This document shows positions 33,821 through 34,695 of a stretch of DNA of 34,695 nucleotides, in pieces. Source of the DNA: Micromonospora sicca (GTDB lineage Bacteria > Actinomycetota > Actinomycetes > Mycobacteriales > Micromonosporaceae); contig NZ_QGKS01000202.1 of assembly GCF_003172935.1 (NCBI RefSeq), forward strand, positions 1 through 34,695, in the 5' to 3' direction. A program made the position numbers and the translations under genes. How positions within the stretch are numbered: the first letter of the stretch is position 1; every line of letters begins with the position of its first letter. The notes below the pieces were generated by a model. It was not told where the DNA came from and ran no database searches. It worked only from the letters and a program-made list of their open reading frames with translations.

Positions 33821-33965
33821 TCAGCCGCGCTCGAGCCACTGCCGGGGGGCGAGCACGATATGCGGCGACGCGGCCGGATCGAGCCAGCGCAGCACTCCGA
33901 CGAGGTCCTCGTGGGCGAGGCTCACACAGCCGGCGGTGGCGTTGCCACCGGGGTCTGGAGAACTC
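33821..33965 (-). pseudogene. C-terminal fragment of an L,D-transpeptidase
   Basis: The minus strand encodes DPGGNATAGCVSLAHEDLVG, then VLRWLDPAASPHIVLAPRQW, then LERG and a stop at 33821. This is the catalytic Cys motif and C-terminus of actinobacterial YkuD-like L,D-transpeptidases, which cross-link peptidoglycan or act as secreted transpeptidases. Upstream, LLHEFS in another frame suggests a frameshift just before it. The remaining five-sixths of the gene is missing, ending at the IS630 remnant. It is dead. Confidence 0.75.
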
Positions 33966-34025
33966 GTGGAGCAGCGACTAGTGTCGTGCGTCGGAAATTC
34001 GCCATCTTAATTGTAGGCTGTGTGG

Positions 34026-34643
34026 ATGGCGGGTCGTGGGCGTCCGAAAGCCGAGTTGATCCTCAGCGAGGATGAGCGGTCGACGTTGCGGCGTTGGGCG
34101 CAACGGGCGAAGTCGTCGCAGGCGTTGGCGCTTCGGTGTCGGATTGTGTTGGCGTGCGCCGACGGGCTGTCCAACGTGGAGGTCGCTGACCGGCTGGGGG
34201 TGGACCGCACCACGGTCGGTAAGTGGCGGTCGCGGTTTCTCGCTCGACGGTTGGACGGCCTCGTTGACGAGGATCGGCCGGGCCGTCCGCCGTCGGTCAC
34301 CCTGGACCAGGTCGAGGACGTGGTGGTGGCGTCCCTGGAGCAGACCCCGCGCAACGCCACGCACTGGTCGCGGACGTCAATGGCCGAGCGGACCGGACTG
34401 TCGAAGTCCACGATCGGGCGGATCTGGCGCGACTTCGGCCTCAAACCGCACCGGGCGGAGACGTTCAAGCTGTCCACCGATCCGCTGTTCGTGGACAAGG
34501 TCGTCGACGTGGTGGGGCTGTACCACAACCCGCCCGAGCGGGCGGTGGTCCTCTGCGTGGACGAGAAAAGCCGTGCGCCACGAGGCGCTGATGTTGCCGT
34601 GCAGGAGGAAGTGCCTGCCGCCGGTCATCGCAGTGAACGGTAG
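34026..34643 (+). mobile_element. IS630-family transposase, disrupted after the first catalytic Asp
   Basis: The frame (ATG 34026; GTG at 34020 also possible) encodes the helix-turn-helix part, with [40 protein letters not shown] and [20 protein letters not shown], then reaches the first DDE Asp in VVLCVDEKS. After about 34568 the normal QIQALDR-type continuation is absent; unrelated residues run to a stop at 34643. The second Asp and the Glu are missing, so it is inactive. The left part starts at about 33982, just beside the L,D-transpeptidase fragment, consistent with insertion into that gene. The right end is not seen. Confidence 0.88.
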
Positions 34644-34695
34644 AAGCTGAGGGCAGGCTGATCCCCGGGTTGGGGGTGAGGCCGGGAGCAGCCCT

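Overview
The window is high-GC actinobacterial DNA. A trehalose-type LpqY-SugABC importer, a mycothiol-linked DsbA-like protein, a SARP regulator, AMIN-like lipoprotein coding sequence and actinobacterial IS5, IS630 and IS701-type transposase remnants together point to Micromonosporaceae (Micromonospora or a close relative). The genus is inferred from gene content only.

Region A (about 1-11.8 kb) is an eroding accessory zone. Intact genes (TetR regulator with two palindromic operators, SnoaL-like protein, small monooxygenase-like protein, PadR regulator with its permease-prefix membrane partner, DUF805 protein, YdbC-like aldo/keto reductase, SUKH-type immunity protein, MBL-fold hydrolase) alternate with at least seven broken ones: quinone oxidoreductase, RibD/DHFR-like reductase, ECF sigma factor, a 3-hydroxyisobutyrate dehydrogenase fragment, two small unknowns and an IS701-type transposase remnant. 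The zone ends at about 11.78 kb with the 3' half of a tRNA-like gene, a classic integration scar, abutting a strong terminator.

Region B (11.8-21.3 kb) looks like ordinary chromosome. A four-gene minus-strand operon encodes a trehalose/sugar ABC importer (lpqY-sugA-sugB-sugC). It is divergent from an Rv2466c-like DsbA-fold protein, a VOC protein, a RusA-like protein and a small conserved-looking ORF, the last two separated by hairpins. A patch of gene debris follows (a possible TnpB tail and a frameshifted AMIN-like lipoprotein), then a SARP (BTAD + NB-ARC) regulator.

Region C (21.9-33.7 kb) is a polymorphic toxin locus on the minus strand. A 3,033-residue secreted Rhs/YD-repeat protein carries nested DNRLRE and golvesin-like domains, a Hint autoprocessing domain and a C-terminal WHH-type HNH nuclease. 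A SUKH (SMI1/KNR4) immunity gene follows 15 bp downstream. Further downstream are an Imm1-like gene, a Tdi1/DUF1851-like immunity gene, a truncated IS5-type transposase and another small orphan. This layout suggests an immunity array left by successive toxin-tip replacements.

Region D (33.8-34.7 kb) holds the C-terminal scrap of an L,D-transpeptidase next to a truncated IS630 transposase.
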